Assembly: GCF_938040765.1 (NCBI RefSeq)
Contig: NZ_CALIAA010000123.1
Span: 1-11,518 of the forward strand
Reading direction: 5' to 3'
DNA length: 11,518 nucleotides
From: an uncultured Fretibacterium sp.
Lineage (GTDB): Bacteria; Synergistota; Synergistia; Synergistales; Aminobacteriaceae
Below are positions 1 through 6,390 of this stretch, in pieces. Made by a program: the position numbers and the translations under genes. The notes under the pieces are model-generated. The model saw nothing but the letters and a program-made list of their open reading frames with translations. It was not told the DNA's origin and made no database searches. Each line of letters begins with the position of its first letter. Position 1 is the stretch's first letter.

Positions 1-103
1 AGACATTTTCTACACCCTTCATCAATTGCAAAAAATCATTTCATCGGAACGGTTTTCCTCGTTTTTCGCCCCTTCCCTCGAGAAAAGAGCGGGCAAGCAA
101 ACC

Positions 104-132
104 TTGTCTTATTGAGAAAAAAGGCTTATCAT
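104..132 (+). promoter_or_regulatory. Candidate sigma70-type promoter for nfnAB
   Basis: TTGTCT (104-109) and TATCAT (127-132) are separated by exactly 17 bp, a good match to the -35/-10 consensus. They lie at the end of an AT-rich stretch (1-140) that contrasts with the GC-rich genes. Transcription would start near 139, giving nfnA a leader of about 230 nt. No clear operator such as a Rex palindrome is visible around it. Positions 1-103 hold no gene that I can support. Confidence 0.5.
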
Positions 133-138
133 TAAGAG

Positions 139-367
139 GAGGGATTGTGGGTTTCCGTATTGTCAGACAGGATAATTGAGATCCGAAGTACTGAATCCGT
201 TCCGCTTAATCGGGACGTCAAAAAATTTTTGAAGGAGATGCGGACGTACGGCGTCGGAGTTTTTCCTTCAGGATGTTCGGGTTTGCGGTACGCCCTTGTC
301 CCGGAGCAGAGGGCGCACCGTCGTGAAAATACCTTTATTTCACTATCGCGAGGGGGAAGGTTATTTG
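139..367 (+). other. nfnAB leader with mini-ORF and AT palindrome
   Basis: This is the stretch between the candidate transcription start and nfnA. It has a strong Shine-Dalgarno (AGGAGG, 137-142), but no long gene follows it. A GTG at 147 opens a 10-codon frame (VGFRIVRQDN) that stops at 177-179. A TTG at 145 opens an 86-codon frame to 405 that overlaps nfnA and resembles no protein I know. An AT palindrome, TCAAAAAATTTTTGA (218-232, 7-bp arms), sits in the middle. CGTAC and GTACG further on could form a weak stem. The region could be a regulatory leader or an unrecognised small gene; I see no known riboswitch class. Confidence 0.3.
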
Positions 368-1243
368 TTGCATACGATTCTGGAAAAAAGGCAGCTCTCT
401 CATGACCTTGAGAGGGGGCAGAGCGTCTACTACTTCAAGGTGACGGCGCCGGAGATCGCACGGAACCGAAAGGCGGGGCAGTTTATCATCTTCCAGATCG
501 ATCGGGACCTGGGAGAGAGGGTGCCCTTGACCATCGCGGACGCCAACGCGGAGGAGGGCTGGATCGCCATCGTGTTCCAGACGGTGGGGGCGACGACGCT
601 CAAGCTGTCGCAGCTTGAGGTGGGCGACGAGATCCCCGTCCTCCTTGGGCCTCTCGGAAGCCCCACCCACATCGAGAAGATAGGGACGGTCGTCTGCGTG
701 GGCGGCGGCATCGGCGTTGCGCCCATGCATCCTATCGTGCAGGCCCACAAGAAGGCGGGCAACAAGGTCATCGCCATCATCGGGGCCCGGTCCAAGGACC
801 TGGTCATCTTCGAGGATGAGATGCGGGCCATCGCGGACGAGGTCATCGTCGTCACGGACGACGGCTCCTACGGGCGCAAGGGCTTGGTGACCGATCCGCT
901 GAAGGAGCTCTGCGAGGGCAAGGACGGACACGCCATGCCCAACGAGGTGGTCGCCATCGGGCCTCCCATCATGATGAAGTTCTGCGTGGCCACCGCGAAG
1001 CCCTTCGGCGTTCCCATCACCGTATCCCTGAACACGATCATGATCGACGGCACGGGCATGTGCGGCGGCTGCCGCGTCTCCGTCGGGGGCGAGACGAAGT
1101 TCGTCTGCGTCGACGGCCCGGAGTTCGACGGCTACAAGGTGGACTTCGACAACATGATGACGCGCATGGGGGCGTTTCGCGCCAGGGAGCAGGAAGAATA
1201 CCACAAGTGCCGCATTGGCTTGGACGCGAAGGCGGGGGCATGA
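368..1243 (+). CDS. nfnA: NfnA: small subunit (FAD, [2Fe-2S]) of NADH-dependent ferredoxin:NADP+ oxidoreductase
   Basis: This is the small subunit of the flavin-based bifurcating transhydrogenase, which couples NADH and reduced ferredoxin to NADP+ reduction in the cytoplasm. The protein is 291 residues, close to the usual size of about 280. It has a ferredoxin-reductase fold: the FAD motif RVPLT is at residues 51-55 and the NAD-binding GGGIGVAP at 112-119. The cluster motif is DGTGMCGGC (227-235) plus C247. Asp227 stands where PyrK has its first cysteine, and known Nfn structures have three Cys and one Asp on the [2Fe-2S] cluster, so this is Nfn rather than dihydroorotate dehydrogenase. I chose TTG 368 because AGGGGGAAGG (351-360) lies 7 nt upstream and the protein then begins MHTILEKRQLS, as relatives do. 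TTG 365 and the more distant TTG 296 are less likely. The stop overlaps the nfnB start (ATGA). Confidence 0.9.
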   Translation: MHTILEKRQLSHDLERGQSVYYFKVTAPEIARNRKAGQFIIFQIDRDLGERVPLTIADANAEEGWIAIVFQTVGATTLKLSQLEVGDEIPVLLGPLGSPTHIEKIGTVVCVGGGIGVAPMHPIVQAHKKAGNKVIAIIGARSKDLVIFEDEMRAIADEVIVVTDDGSYGRKGLVTDPLKELCEGKDGHAMPNEVVAIGPPIMMKFCVATAKPFGVPITVSLNTIMIDGTGMCGGCRVSVGGETKFVCVDGPEFDGYKVDFDNMMTRMGAFRAREQEEYHKCRIGLDAKAGA

Positions 1244-2763
1244 CGATGGAACACAAGACGACCGAAATGTTGGCACAGGAGGCCGAGTCGATCTGGGGCG
1301 GAATTCAGGGCAAGACGCTGACCCCCAAGGACAGGGCGGCCATCCCGCAGCAGGATATGCCGTCGCGGGATCCGGTCAAGAGGGCCCGCGAGATGGGGGA
1401 GGTGGCGCTGGGCTACACGGAGACGCAGGCCAGGGTCGAGGCGGAACGCTGCCTGAACTGCAAGAATCAGCCCTGCGTGAAGGGCTGCCCCGTTGGGGTC
1501 CACATCCCCGAGTTCATCGCCTGCATCCAGAAGGGGGATTTCAAGGAGGCCGTGGATACCATCAAGGAGACGAACCTCCTTCCGGCGATCTGCGGTCGCG
1601 TCTGCCCTCAGGAGAAGCAATGCCAGAGCTTCTGCACGGTGGGAAAGATGCTGAAGTCCGTCGAGAAATCCGTCGCGATCGGGCGCCTTGAGCGTTTCGT
1701 CGCGGACTGGGAGCGAAACAACGACAAGACCACCGTCCCCACGCCGGCCGCTCCGACGGGTAGGAGGGTCGCCGTCGTCGGTTCCGGCCCGGCCGGGTTG
1801 ACCGTGGCGGCGGACATCCGCAGGGCGGGACATGACGTCACGGTCTTCGAGGCGCTCCAGAAGCAGGGCGGCGTGATGGTCTACGGCATTCCCGAGTTCC
1901 GTCTTCCGAAGGAGATCGTGGCCAAGGAGGTCGAGAATCTCAGGAAAATGGGCGTGAAGTTCGAGACGAGCTTCCTGGTGGGACGCACGGAGACCCTGGA
2001 GCAGCTCCTCGACTCCGAGGGGTACGACGCCGTGTTCATCGGGACGGGCGCAGGGCTCCCCAAGTTCCTGAACATCGAGGGGGAGAACCTCACCGGCGTC
2101 TTCAGCGCCAACGAGTACCTCACCCGCGCCAACCTGATGAAGGCCTACGACACGGAGGGGGCGGACACCCCGCTCTATCAGGCGAAGCGCGTGGCCGTCT
2201 TCGGCGGCGGCAACGTCGCGATGGACGCGGCCCGCATGGCCTACCGCCTTGGGGCGGAGAAGGTCTACTGCATCTACCGCCGCACCCGCGCGGAGATGCC
2301 GGCCCGCGCCGAGGAGGTGGAGCACGCCTTCGAGGAGGGCGTCGAGTTCCTCTTCCTGAAGAATCCCACCCGTTTCATTCCCCTTGAGACGGAGGACAGG
2401 GCCCTGAAAGGGCGCGTCGCGGGGGTCGAGCTGCTGGAATACGAGCTGGGGGAGCCCGATGCGTCGGGCCGCCGCAGCCCGGTGGCAAAGCCCGGCACGG
2501 AGCACGTGCTGGAGATCGACGCCGCAGTCGTCGCGCTGGGCAACGAATCGAACCCCCTGATGGCGAAGACGACGAAGGGGCTGAACGTCAACAAGCGCGG
2601 CAACATCATCGTCGAGGAGGAGACGCAGAAGACCAGCTTGGACAAGGTCTGGGCCGGCGGTGACATCGTCCTGGGCGCGGCCACCGTCATCCTGGCGATG
2701 GGCGAGGGGCGCAAGGCCGCCGCGAGCATCAACGAGTACCTGGCGGGGCTGGGCAGCAAGTAG
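1240..2763 (+). CDS. nfnB: NfnB: large subunit (FAD, two [4Fe-4S]) of NADH-dependent ferredoxin:NADP+ oxidoreductase
   Basis: This is the large subunit of Nfn, in the GltD-like family often annotated as 'glutamate synthase small subunit'. The bifurcating FAD and the NADP(H) site reside here. The protein is 507 residues. It has an N-terminal iron-sulfur domain with C71/C74/C79/C83 and C118/C122/C128/C132. The FAD Rossmann motif GSGPAGL is at 181-187, a second nucleotide site GGGNVAMDAAR starts at 322, and the C-terminal FAD motif AGGDIV is around 472-477. The ATG at 1240 overlaps the nfnA stop and has GGCGGGGG just upstream; ATG 1246 is a possible alternative. The adjacent nfnA with its Asp-type cluster motif, and the absence of a glutamate synthase large subunit, make Nfn much likelier than GltD. 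Confidence 0.9.
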   Translation: MTMEHKTTEMLAQEAESIWGGIQGKTLTPKDRAAIPQQDMPSRDPVKRAREMGEVALGYTETQARVEAERCLNCKNQPCVKGCPVGVHIPEFIACIQKGDFKEAVDTIKETNLLPAICGRVCPQEKQCQSFCTVGKMLKSVEKSVAIGRLERFVADWERNNDKTTVPTPAAPTGRRVAVVGSGPAGLTVAADIRRAGHDVTVFEALQKQGGVMVYGIPEFRLPKEIVAKEVENLRKMGVKFETSFLVGRTETLEQLLDSEGYDAVFIGTGAGLPKFLNIEGENLTGVFSANEYLTRANLMKAYDTEGADTPLYQAKRVAVFGGGNVAMDAARMAYRLGAEKVYCIYRRTRAEMPARAEEVEHAFEEGVEFLFLKNPTRFIPLETEDRALKGRVAGVELLEYELGEPDASGRRSPVAKPGTEHVLEIDAAVVALGNESNPLMAKTTKGLNVNKRGNIIVEEETQKTSLDKVWAGGDIVLGAATVILAMGEGRKAAASINEYLAGLGSK

Positions 2764-2770
2764 CCGTATT

Positions 2771-2843
2771 CCTTCATCCCTGAGCGAGGGCGCCGGGGGG
2801 CTCTTCCGCGCCCTCCGACGGTCGGATCCCTTGCCGATGAAGG
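2771..2843. repeat. Nested inverted repeats downstream of nfnB
   Basis: Two perfect 8-bp inverted repeats are nested. The outer arms are CCTTCATC (2771-2778) and GATGAAGG (2836-2843). The inner arms are GAGGGCGC (2786-2793) and GCGCCCTC (2808-2815). They start 7 nt after the nfnB stop. No T-tract follows, so this is not a standard terminator. It may protect the 3' end of the nfnAB message or be a small structured element. Confidence 0.4.
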
Positions 2844-2892
2844 AGGGGCCGCCCCCGTCATCACGAAAAAAGGACCAAACAGCCAAAAGATC

Positions 2893-2926
2893 GAGGAGGC
2901 CGAGGGTACCCTTGGCCTCCTCTCTT
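2893..2926 (+). terminator. Terminator-like hairpin after nfnAB
   Basis: GAGGAGGCC (2893-2901) pairs perfectly with GGCCTCCTC (2914-2922). The stem extends inward by four more pairs (one G-T) to a GTAC loop. The sequence after it (TCTTCAT) is only mildly T-rich, so termination may be partial. The right arm overlaps the candidate -35 box of the aminotransferase gene, so the hairpin could also influence initiation there. Confidence 0.45.
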
Positions 2927-2939
2927 CATAAGGTACAAT
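2912..2939 (+). promoter_or_regulatory. Candidate promoter for the aminotransferase gene
   Basis: TTGGCC (2912-2917, 4 of 6 consensus bases) is followed after 16 bp by TACAAT (2934-2939, 5 of 6). Transcription would begin about 40 nt before the start codon. The -35 box lies inside the right arm of the preceding hairpin. Confidence 0.45.
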
Positions 2940-2987
2940 ACGCTCATCCGCTGTCGCATTGAACGATGGAGAAAGGAGTGTATGGCA

Positions 2988-4139
2988 ATGAGGCTGGCAA
3001 AGCGCCACGAGAATCTGCGCCCCTCGGGAATGGTACGCATGTTTCAGGCGATCGAGAGAATGGAGGGGGTGCTGAACCTCAGCATCGGCGAGCCGGATTT
3101 CGATACGGAACCGGATATCGTCGAGGCTGCGGCAAAAGCCGCCAGGGATGGATTCACCCATTATCCGCCCCTTCAGGGATTTTACGACGTACGCGAGGCC
3201 GTGTGCCGCTACTGGGAGCGCCATCACGGTTTGAAGTCGAAGCCGGAGGAGGTCTACATGGCCGTCGGGGCCATGCAGGTGCCGCACCTGGCCTTCGGGG
3301 CGCTGCTCGATCCCGGGGATGAGGTGCTGCTCGTGGAGCCCTGCTTCCCTCCCTATTTTTCACAGGTGGAGGGCAACGGAGGGATCCCCGTCGCGGTTCC
3401 GACGCGGGAGGAAAGCGGCTTCGCCCCGACGGTCGAGGATCTGAGACGTGCCGTCACGCCCAGGACGAGGGGGCTGCTCCTGAATTCGCCCTGCAACCCC
3501 TCGGGGCGGGTCGTGCCGCGCGCCCAGCTCGAGGAGATCGCCGCGTTCGTGCAGGAACACGATCTTTTTGTCCTCAGCGACGAGATCTACGAGTCCCTGG
3601 TCTTCAGCGGGGAACACGTCTGTCTGGCGACCCTGCCCGGAATGCGCGAGCGGACCCTCACCATGGGCGGCCTGTCCAAGAGCCACTGCATGACGGGCTG
3701 GCGGCTGGGGTATGCCATCGGCCCCGAGGAGGTCATGCGCACCATGACGCTGATCTCGGCCGTGCAGACCTACGGGCTGAACACCCTGGGGCAGAAGGCC
3801 GCGCTTTACGCTCTCGACACTCAGGATGCAAAGCTCCTGGAGCGGCGTGCGGTCTTTGCGGACCGGATGGCGGCCGTGGCCGAACGACTGAACTCCATGA
3901 AGGGGATCCGCTGTCATCGCGCGGAGGGGGCGTTCTATCTCTTCCCGAACATCTCGGGAACGGGGCTCTCGAGCGAGGACTTCTCCTGGAGGCTGCTGGA
4001 GAGCGCAAAAGTTGCGACGATCCCGGGCAGCGCCTTCGGGAGGAGCGGGGAGGGGTATGTTCGGATCGCCTGCACGCAGTCGCGGGATACCCTGATGCGG
4101 GCCATGGACGCGCTTGAGGGTTTCGTGAAGGCCCTGTAG
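2988..4139 (+). CDS. Class I PLP-dependent aminotransferase (AspC-like)
   Basis: This is a cytoplasmic fold-type I aminotransferase of 383 residues, the usual size. It moves an amino group between an amino acid and a 2-oxo acid using PLP. Landmarks include LSIGEPDFDT near the N-terminus and the cofactor-binding Asn170 in NSPCNPSG. Asp198 and Tyr201 are in SDEIYESL, the Schiff-base Lys231 is in GGLSKSHCMTGWRLGY, and the substrate-carboxylate Arg359 is in YVRIACTQ. ATG 2988 is 9 nt after AAAGGAG (2972-2978) and gives an N-terminus (MRLAKRHENLRPSGM) like relatives. ATG 2982, two codons earlier and only 3 nt from GGAG, is also possible. The substrate cannot be read from the sequence; aspartate, aromatic or broad-range activity are all plausible. 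It fits an amino-acid-fermenting lifestyle beside the Nfn redox enzyme but has its own promoter. Confidence 0.88.
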   Translation: MRLAKRHENLRPSGMVRMFQAIERMEGVLNLSIGEPDFDTEPDIVEAAAKAARDGFTHYPPLQGFYDVREAVCRYWERHHGLKSKPEEVYMAVGAMQVPHLAFGALLDPGDEVLLVEPCFPPYFSQVEGNGGIPVAVPTREESGFAPTVEDLRRAVTPRTRGLLLNSPCNPSGRVVPRAQLEEIAAFVQEHDLFVLSDEIYESLVFSGEHVCLATLPGMRERTLTMGGLSKSHCMTGWRLGYAIGPEEVMRTMTLISAVQTYGLNTLGQKAALYALDTQDAKLLERRAVFADRMAAVAERLNSMKGIRCHRAEGAFYLFPNISGTGLSSEDFSWRLLESAKVATIPGSAFGRSGEGYVRIACTQSRDTLMRAMDALEGFVKAL

Positions 4140-4147
4140 GCCTTTTT
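4128..4147 (+). terminator. Rho-independent terminator spanning the aminotransferase stop codon
   Basis: AAGGCC (4128-4133) pairs with GGCCTT (4139-4144) around a CTGTA loop, and the T-run continues to 4147. The stop codon TAG (4137-4139) lies inside the hairpin. The selD stop on the other strand is only 17 nt further on, so the compact hairpin separates two converging units. It has no U-tract in the other direction. Confidence 0.55.
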
Positions 4148-4163
4148 GCCGGGGGCGGGCCGA

Positions 4164-5261
4164 TCAGGGCGCAACCCGGATGCGTCCCGTCCCCTCCGTA
4201 AGCGTTCCGATGAGGGCCGAACGCTCGAAGCCGTTCTCCCGGCAGAAGCGCAACAGCGAGTCCGCCTGATCGGGAGCCACGGCCAGCAACAGCCCCCCGG
4301 AGGTCTGGGCGTCGTAGATCATGTCCAGGGAGGCGAGCGTCGGGGAAAAGGTCTCCGAGATGTCCACCTGCTTCTCGTAAGCCTCCCGGTTCCTGTAGGC
4401 GCCCTCCGGGACCAGCCCCATGTCCGCGAGCTCCGGAACTCCGCCGAGGACCGGAATTTGCGACAGGGAGAGCTCGCAGTCCACGGTGCTCTCGCTGAGC
4501 ATGTCCAGGATGTGCCCGACGAGCCCGAAGCCCGTGACGTCCGTCCCCGCATGGATGCTTCGGTGCAGCGTCCCGGAGAGCCTGAGGGGGAGGTCGTTGA
4601 GGGTGGTCATCCATCGCATGGCCTCTTCGGCCGTCCGGGGGTCCTCGACCATCCCCGCCTTGATCGCCGTGACCGCGACGCCCGTGCCGACGGGCTTCGT
4701 CAGGAGGAGCCGATCCCCCGGCCGCCCTCCGACGGTGCGCCATATTGCGTCCCGGTCCACTTCGCCGTAGACGACGAGGCCGTATTTGGGCTCCTCGTCC
4801 TGGACGCTGTGGCCGCCGACGAGGAACGCGCCCGAGGCGCGCGTCCTCTCGAAGCCCCCCTCCAGCACCTTCTTCAGAACCTCCAGCCCGAGGACCTTCG
4901 AGGGGAAGCCGACGACGTTCAGGGCCACGATGGGACGGCCCCCCATCGCGAACACGTCGCTGATGGAGTTGGCCGCGGCGATCTGTCCCCAGACGTAGGG
5001 ATCGTCGGATACGGGCGTGATGAAATCGACGGTGAGGACGCCCAACCGGCGCTCGTCGATCGTCCAGAGGGCCGCGTCCTCGCCGCCGCTCCACGTCGCG
5101 AGGACCCGGTCGCTCTCGACATGGGGGATCTCCGCCAAAACCTGAGCCAGGTCCGCCGGACCTATTTTGGCGGCTCACCCGCTGGTTCGGGACATCTCCG
5201 TCAGGCGCTTCAGGGCGGCCTGTTTGTCCCCGCAGGCCGCGCGCCGGTCGTTACAGGACAT
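4164..5261 (-). CDS. selD: Selenophosphate synthase SelD, with an in-frame UGA (selenocysteine)
   Basis: SelD makes selenophosphate from ATP and selenide, the selenium donor for Sec-tRNA and for 2-selenouridine in tRNA. A TTG at 5138 gives a 324-residue product lacking the catalytic N-terminus. Reading on upstream in frame gives LTEMSRTSG, then TGA at 5177-5175, then AAKIGPADLAQVL. This matches the SelD catalytic segment, with UGA at the Cys/Sec position (residue 29) and the essential Lys three residues later (Lys32). Further motifs are the ATP/metal-binding GGEDAALW (around 59-66), TVDF (77-80), SISDVFAMGG, GGHSVQDEEPKYG and AGTDVTGFGLVGH. The reported start, ATG 5261, gives 365 residues including Sec. 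It overlaps the end of ansA by 11 nt and lacks a strong Shine-Dalgarno, so it is probably coupled. ATG 5195, six codons before the UGA, is an alternative. No selA, selB or tRNA-Sec lies in the window. Confidence 0.88.
5132..5177 (-). promoter_or_regulatory. Candidate bacterial SECIS element in selD
   Basis: Counting the UGA as bases 1-3, AGGUCC (15-20) and GGACCU (24-29) form a perfect 6-bp apical stem with a GGC loop. The loop G residues at 21-22 lie almost where the key GG sits in the E. coli fdhF SECIS (22-23). Two lower stems are possible. UGAGCC/GGCUCA (1-6 with 30-35) includes the UGA itself. CCGCCAAAA/UUUUGGCGG (5-13 with 38-46) leaves the UGA free. They share two bases, so they exclude each other. 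This is the expected place for SelB to bind and recode UGA. Binding is inferred, as bSECIS elements vary widely. Confidence 0.72.
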
Positions 5262-6264
5262 CGTCGCACAGGTTGGCGCCCAGACGGCGCTCCAGATCGG
5301 ATGGCGCGGAGACGGGGAGGAGCAGCATGAGCTTGCTCATCAGCGCCTCGCGCGTCATGTTGCGGGCCGACAGAACCCCCAGGTCCAGCGCTCGCCGGCC
5401 GACCTCGTAGACCGCGGGGTCGGTCCCCCCGAAGGGCGCCTGCCCCCGGAGCACGAAGGGGATTCCCCTGGCGATTCCCCGTTCGATGGCGGGCAGAAGG
5501 TTCTCCCCCATGAAGGGCACGCCGCCAAGCCCATAGCCCTCCAGGACGACGGCCCTGGGGCCGGTGTCCGCGACGGCGTCCAGAAAACGGGCCGAGAGCC
5601 CGGGAAAGATCGGGACGAGGGCGACGTTCGTCTCGACCGCCGGGGACGGCCCCCAGGGCCGCTCGGCCGACAGGGCCGGGACCTGGGCCGTGAGCCAGGC
5701 AATCTTGTGGGTCCCCCGGTCCCTCATCTCCCCGAGGAAAGGGTAGTCCACGCCGACGAAGGCGTTTTTCCTGCGGCTGTCGATCTTGGTGATCCGGGGG
5801 CCGTGGAGGAGCAGGCCCGCGAAGGCGACGGAGACGCCCCGGCGCTTGTACATCGCCAGCTGCAGCGCGAAGTGGAAGGCCGCGTAGATGTTCTCCGAGA
5901 CGTCGCTGTCGGGGACCTCGGCGGAGAGCATGGAGCCGGTGAGGACGACGGGGACGGGGACGTCGTTCAGGAGGTAGGACAGCGCGGAGGCGGTCCACGC
6001 CATGGTGTCCGTGCCGTGGAGCATCACGATGGCGTCCGAGCGCGCGGCGCTGTCCCGAACGCAGTCGGCCATGACGAGCCAGTCGGAGGGATGCATGTTG
6101 GAGCTGTCCTTGGACATCAGATCGACGACGGCGACGTCATGCTCGAAGCCCATCAGGCCGGGACAGACGCGGAGCAGCTGCTCCCCCGCGAGGCCGGGTT
6201 GGAGGCCCCGGTCGGACTCCACGGACGCGATGGTCCCGCCGGTGGTCAGTAGTGAAATTTTCAT
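5251..6264 (-). CDS. ansA: L-asparaginase, type I (cytoplasmic)
   Basis: This enzyme hydrolyses L-asparagine to aspartate and ammonia. It has 337 residues, the usual size, and no signal peptide, which points to the cytoplasmic type. The first active-site loop is TTGGTIAS (7-14) with nucleophile Thr11. The second motif is HGTDTMAWTASAL, with the catalytic Thr85-Asp86 pair. Lys160 in RITKID sits where the catalytic Lys of E. coli asparaginase II does. DSSNM (53-57) matches the substrate-binding loop. ATG 6264 is preceded by AGGAGGG with 8 nt spacing, and the protein then begins directly with the family's MKISLLTTGGT; longer forms starting near 6318 are unlikely. Its product aspartate could feed an aminotransferase such as the one at 2988-4139. 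Its last codons overlap the start of selD by 11 nt, so the two are probably co-transcribed although no functional link is known. Confidence 0.92.
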   Translation of the reverse strand: MKISLLTTGGTIASVESDRGLQPGLAGEQLLRVCPGLMGFEHDVAVVDLMSKDSSNMHPSDWLVMADCVRDSAARSDAIVMLHGTDTMAWTASALSYLLNDVPVPVVLTGSMLSAEVPDSDVSENIYAAFHFALQLAMYKRRGVSVAFAGLLLHGPRITKIDSRRKNAFVGVDYPFLGEMRDRGTHKIAWLTAQVPALSAERPWGPSPAVETNVALVPIFPGLSARFLDAVADTGPRAVVLEGYGLGGVPFMGENLLPAIERGIARGIPFVLRGQAPFGGTDPAVYEVGRRALDLGVLSARNMTREALMSKLMLLLPVSAPSDLERRLGANLCDDVL

Positions 6265-6291
6265 GGCTGAATCCCTCCTGCTGAAGTAGGG

Positions 6292-6311
6292 AAAACGATA
6301 CGAGCATCGTA
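6292..6311 (-). other. Weak hairpin and -10-like site between nfeD and ansA
   Basis: In the 126-nt gap (6265-6390), the - strand reads TTACGATGCTCGTATCGTTTT. ACGAT and ATCGT can form a 5-bp stem followed by TTTT, a weak terminator for the flotillin unit. The same bases contain TACGAT (6311-6306), a possible -10 box for ansA, though I see no convincing -35 at 16-18 bp. The rest of the gap holds nothing I recognise apart from the ansA ribosome binding site. Confidence 0.3.
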
Positions 6312-6390
6312 ACGGCACGCCGTCGGGTACGCCAGCGGAAAATCGCCGATGTTGCGGACCGGAAAGGCTGCATCGCCCCCGCCGTTTCGG

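Noticed and set aside
145..405. An 86-residue + strand gene upstream of nfnA
   Set aside because: The start is TTG only 2 nt from the Shine-Dalgarno, the frame runs into nfnA by 38 nt, and the composition resembles no known protein. It is kept only as part of the leader description.
335..1276. A 313-residue - strand open frame opposite nfnA
   Set aside because: It is rich in Arg, His, Asp and Leu, as expected from the reverse of a GC-rich gene, has no family motifs, and lies opposite a firmly identified gene.
1240..2763. GltD, the small subunit of glutamate synthase
   Set aside because: There is no large subunit nearby, while an overlapping NfnA with the Asp-type cluster motif is present.
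1132..2886. A 584-residue - strand open frame opposite nfnB
   Set aside because: It is a compositional shadow of nfnB with no recognisable domain.
4164..5138. A truncated selD starting at TTG 5138, or a selD pseudogene
   Set aside because: The TTG lies in the middle of the conserved catalytic segment with no Shine-Dalgarno. The only interruption upstream is a TGA at the exact Cys/Sec position with a SECIS-like structure, so selenocysteine explains it better than decay.
4146..5330. A 394-residue + strand open frame opposite selD
   Set aside because: It has low-complexity Arg/Gly/Asp/Pro composition and no motifs; selD on the other strand accounts for the sequence.
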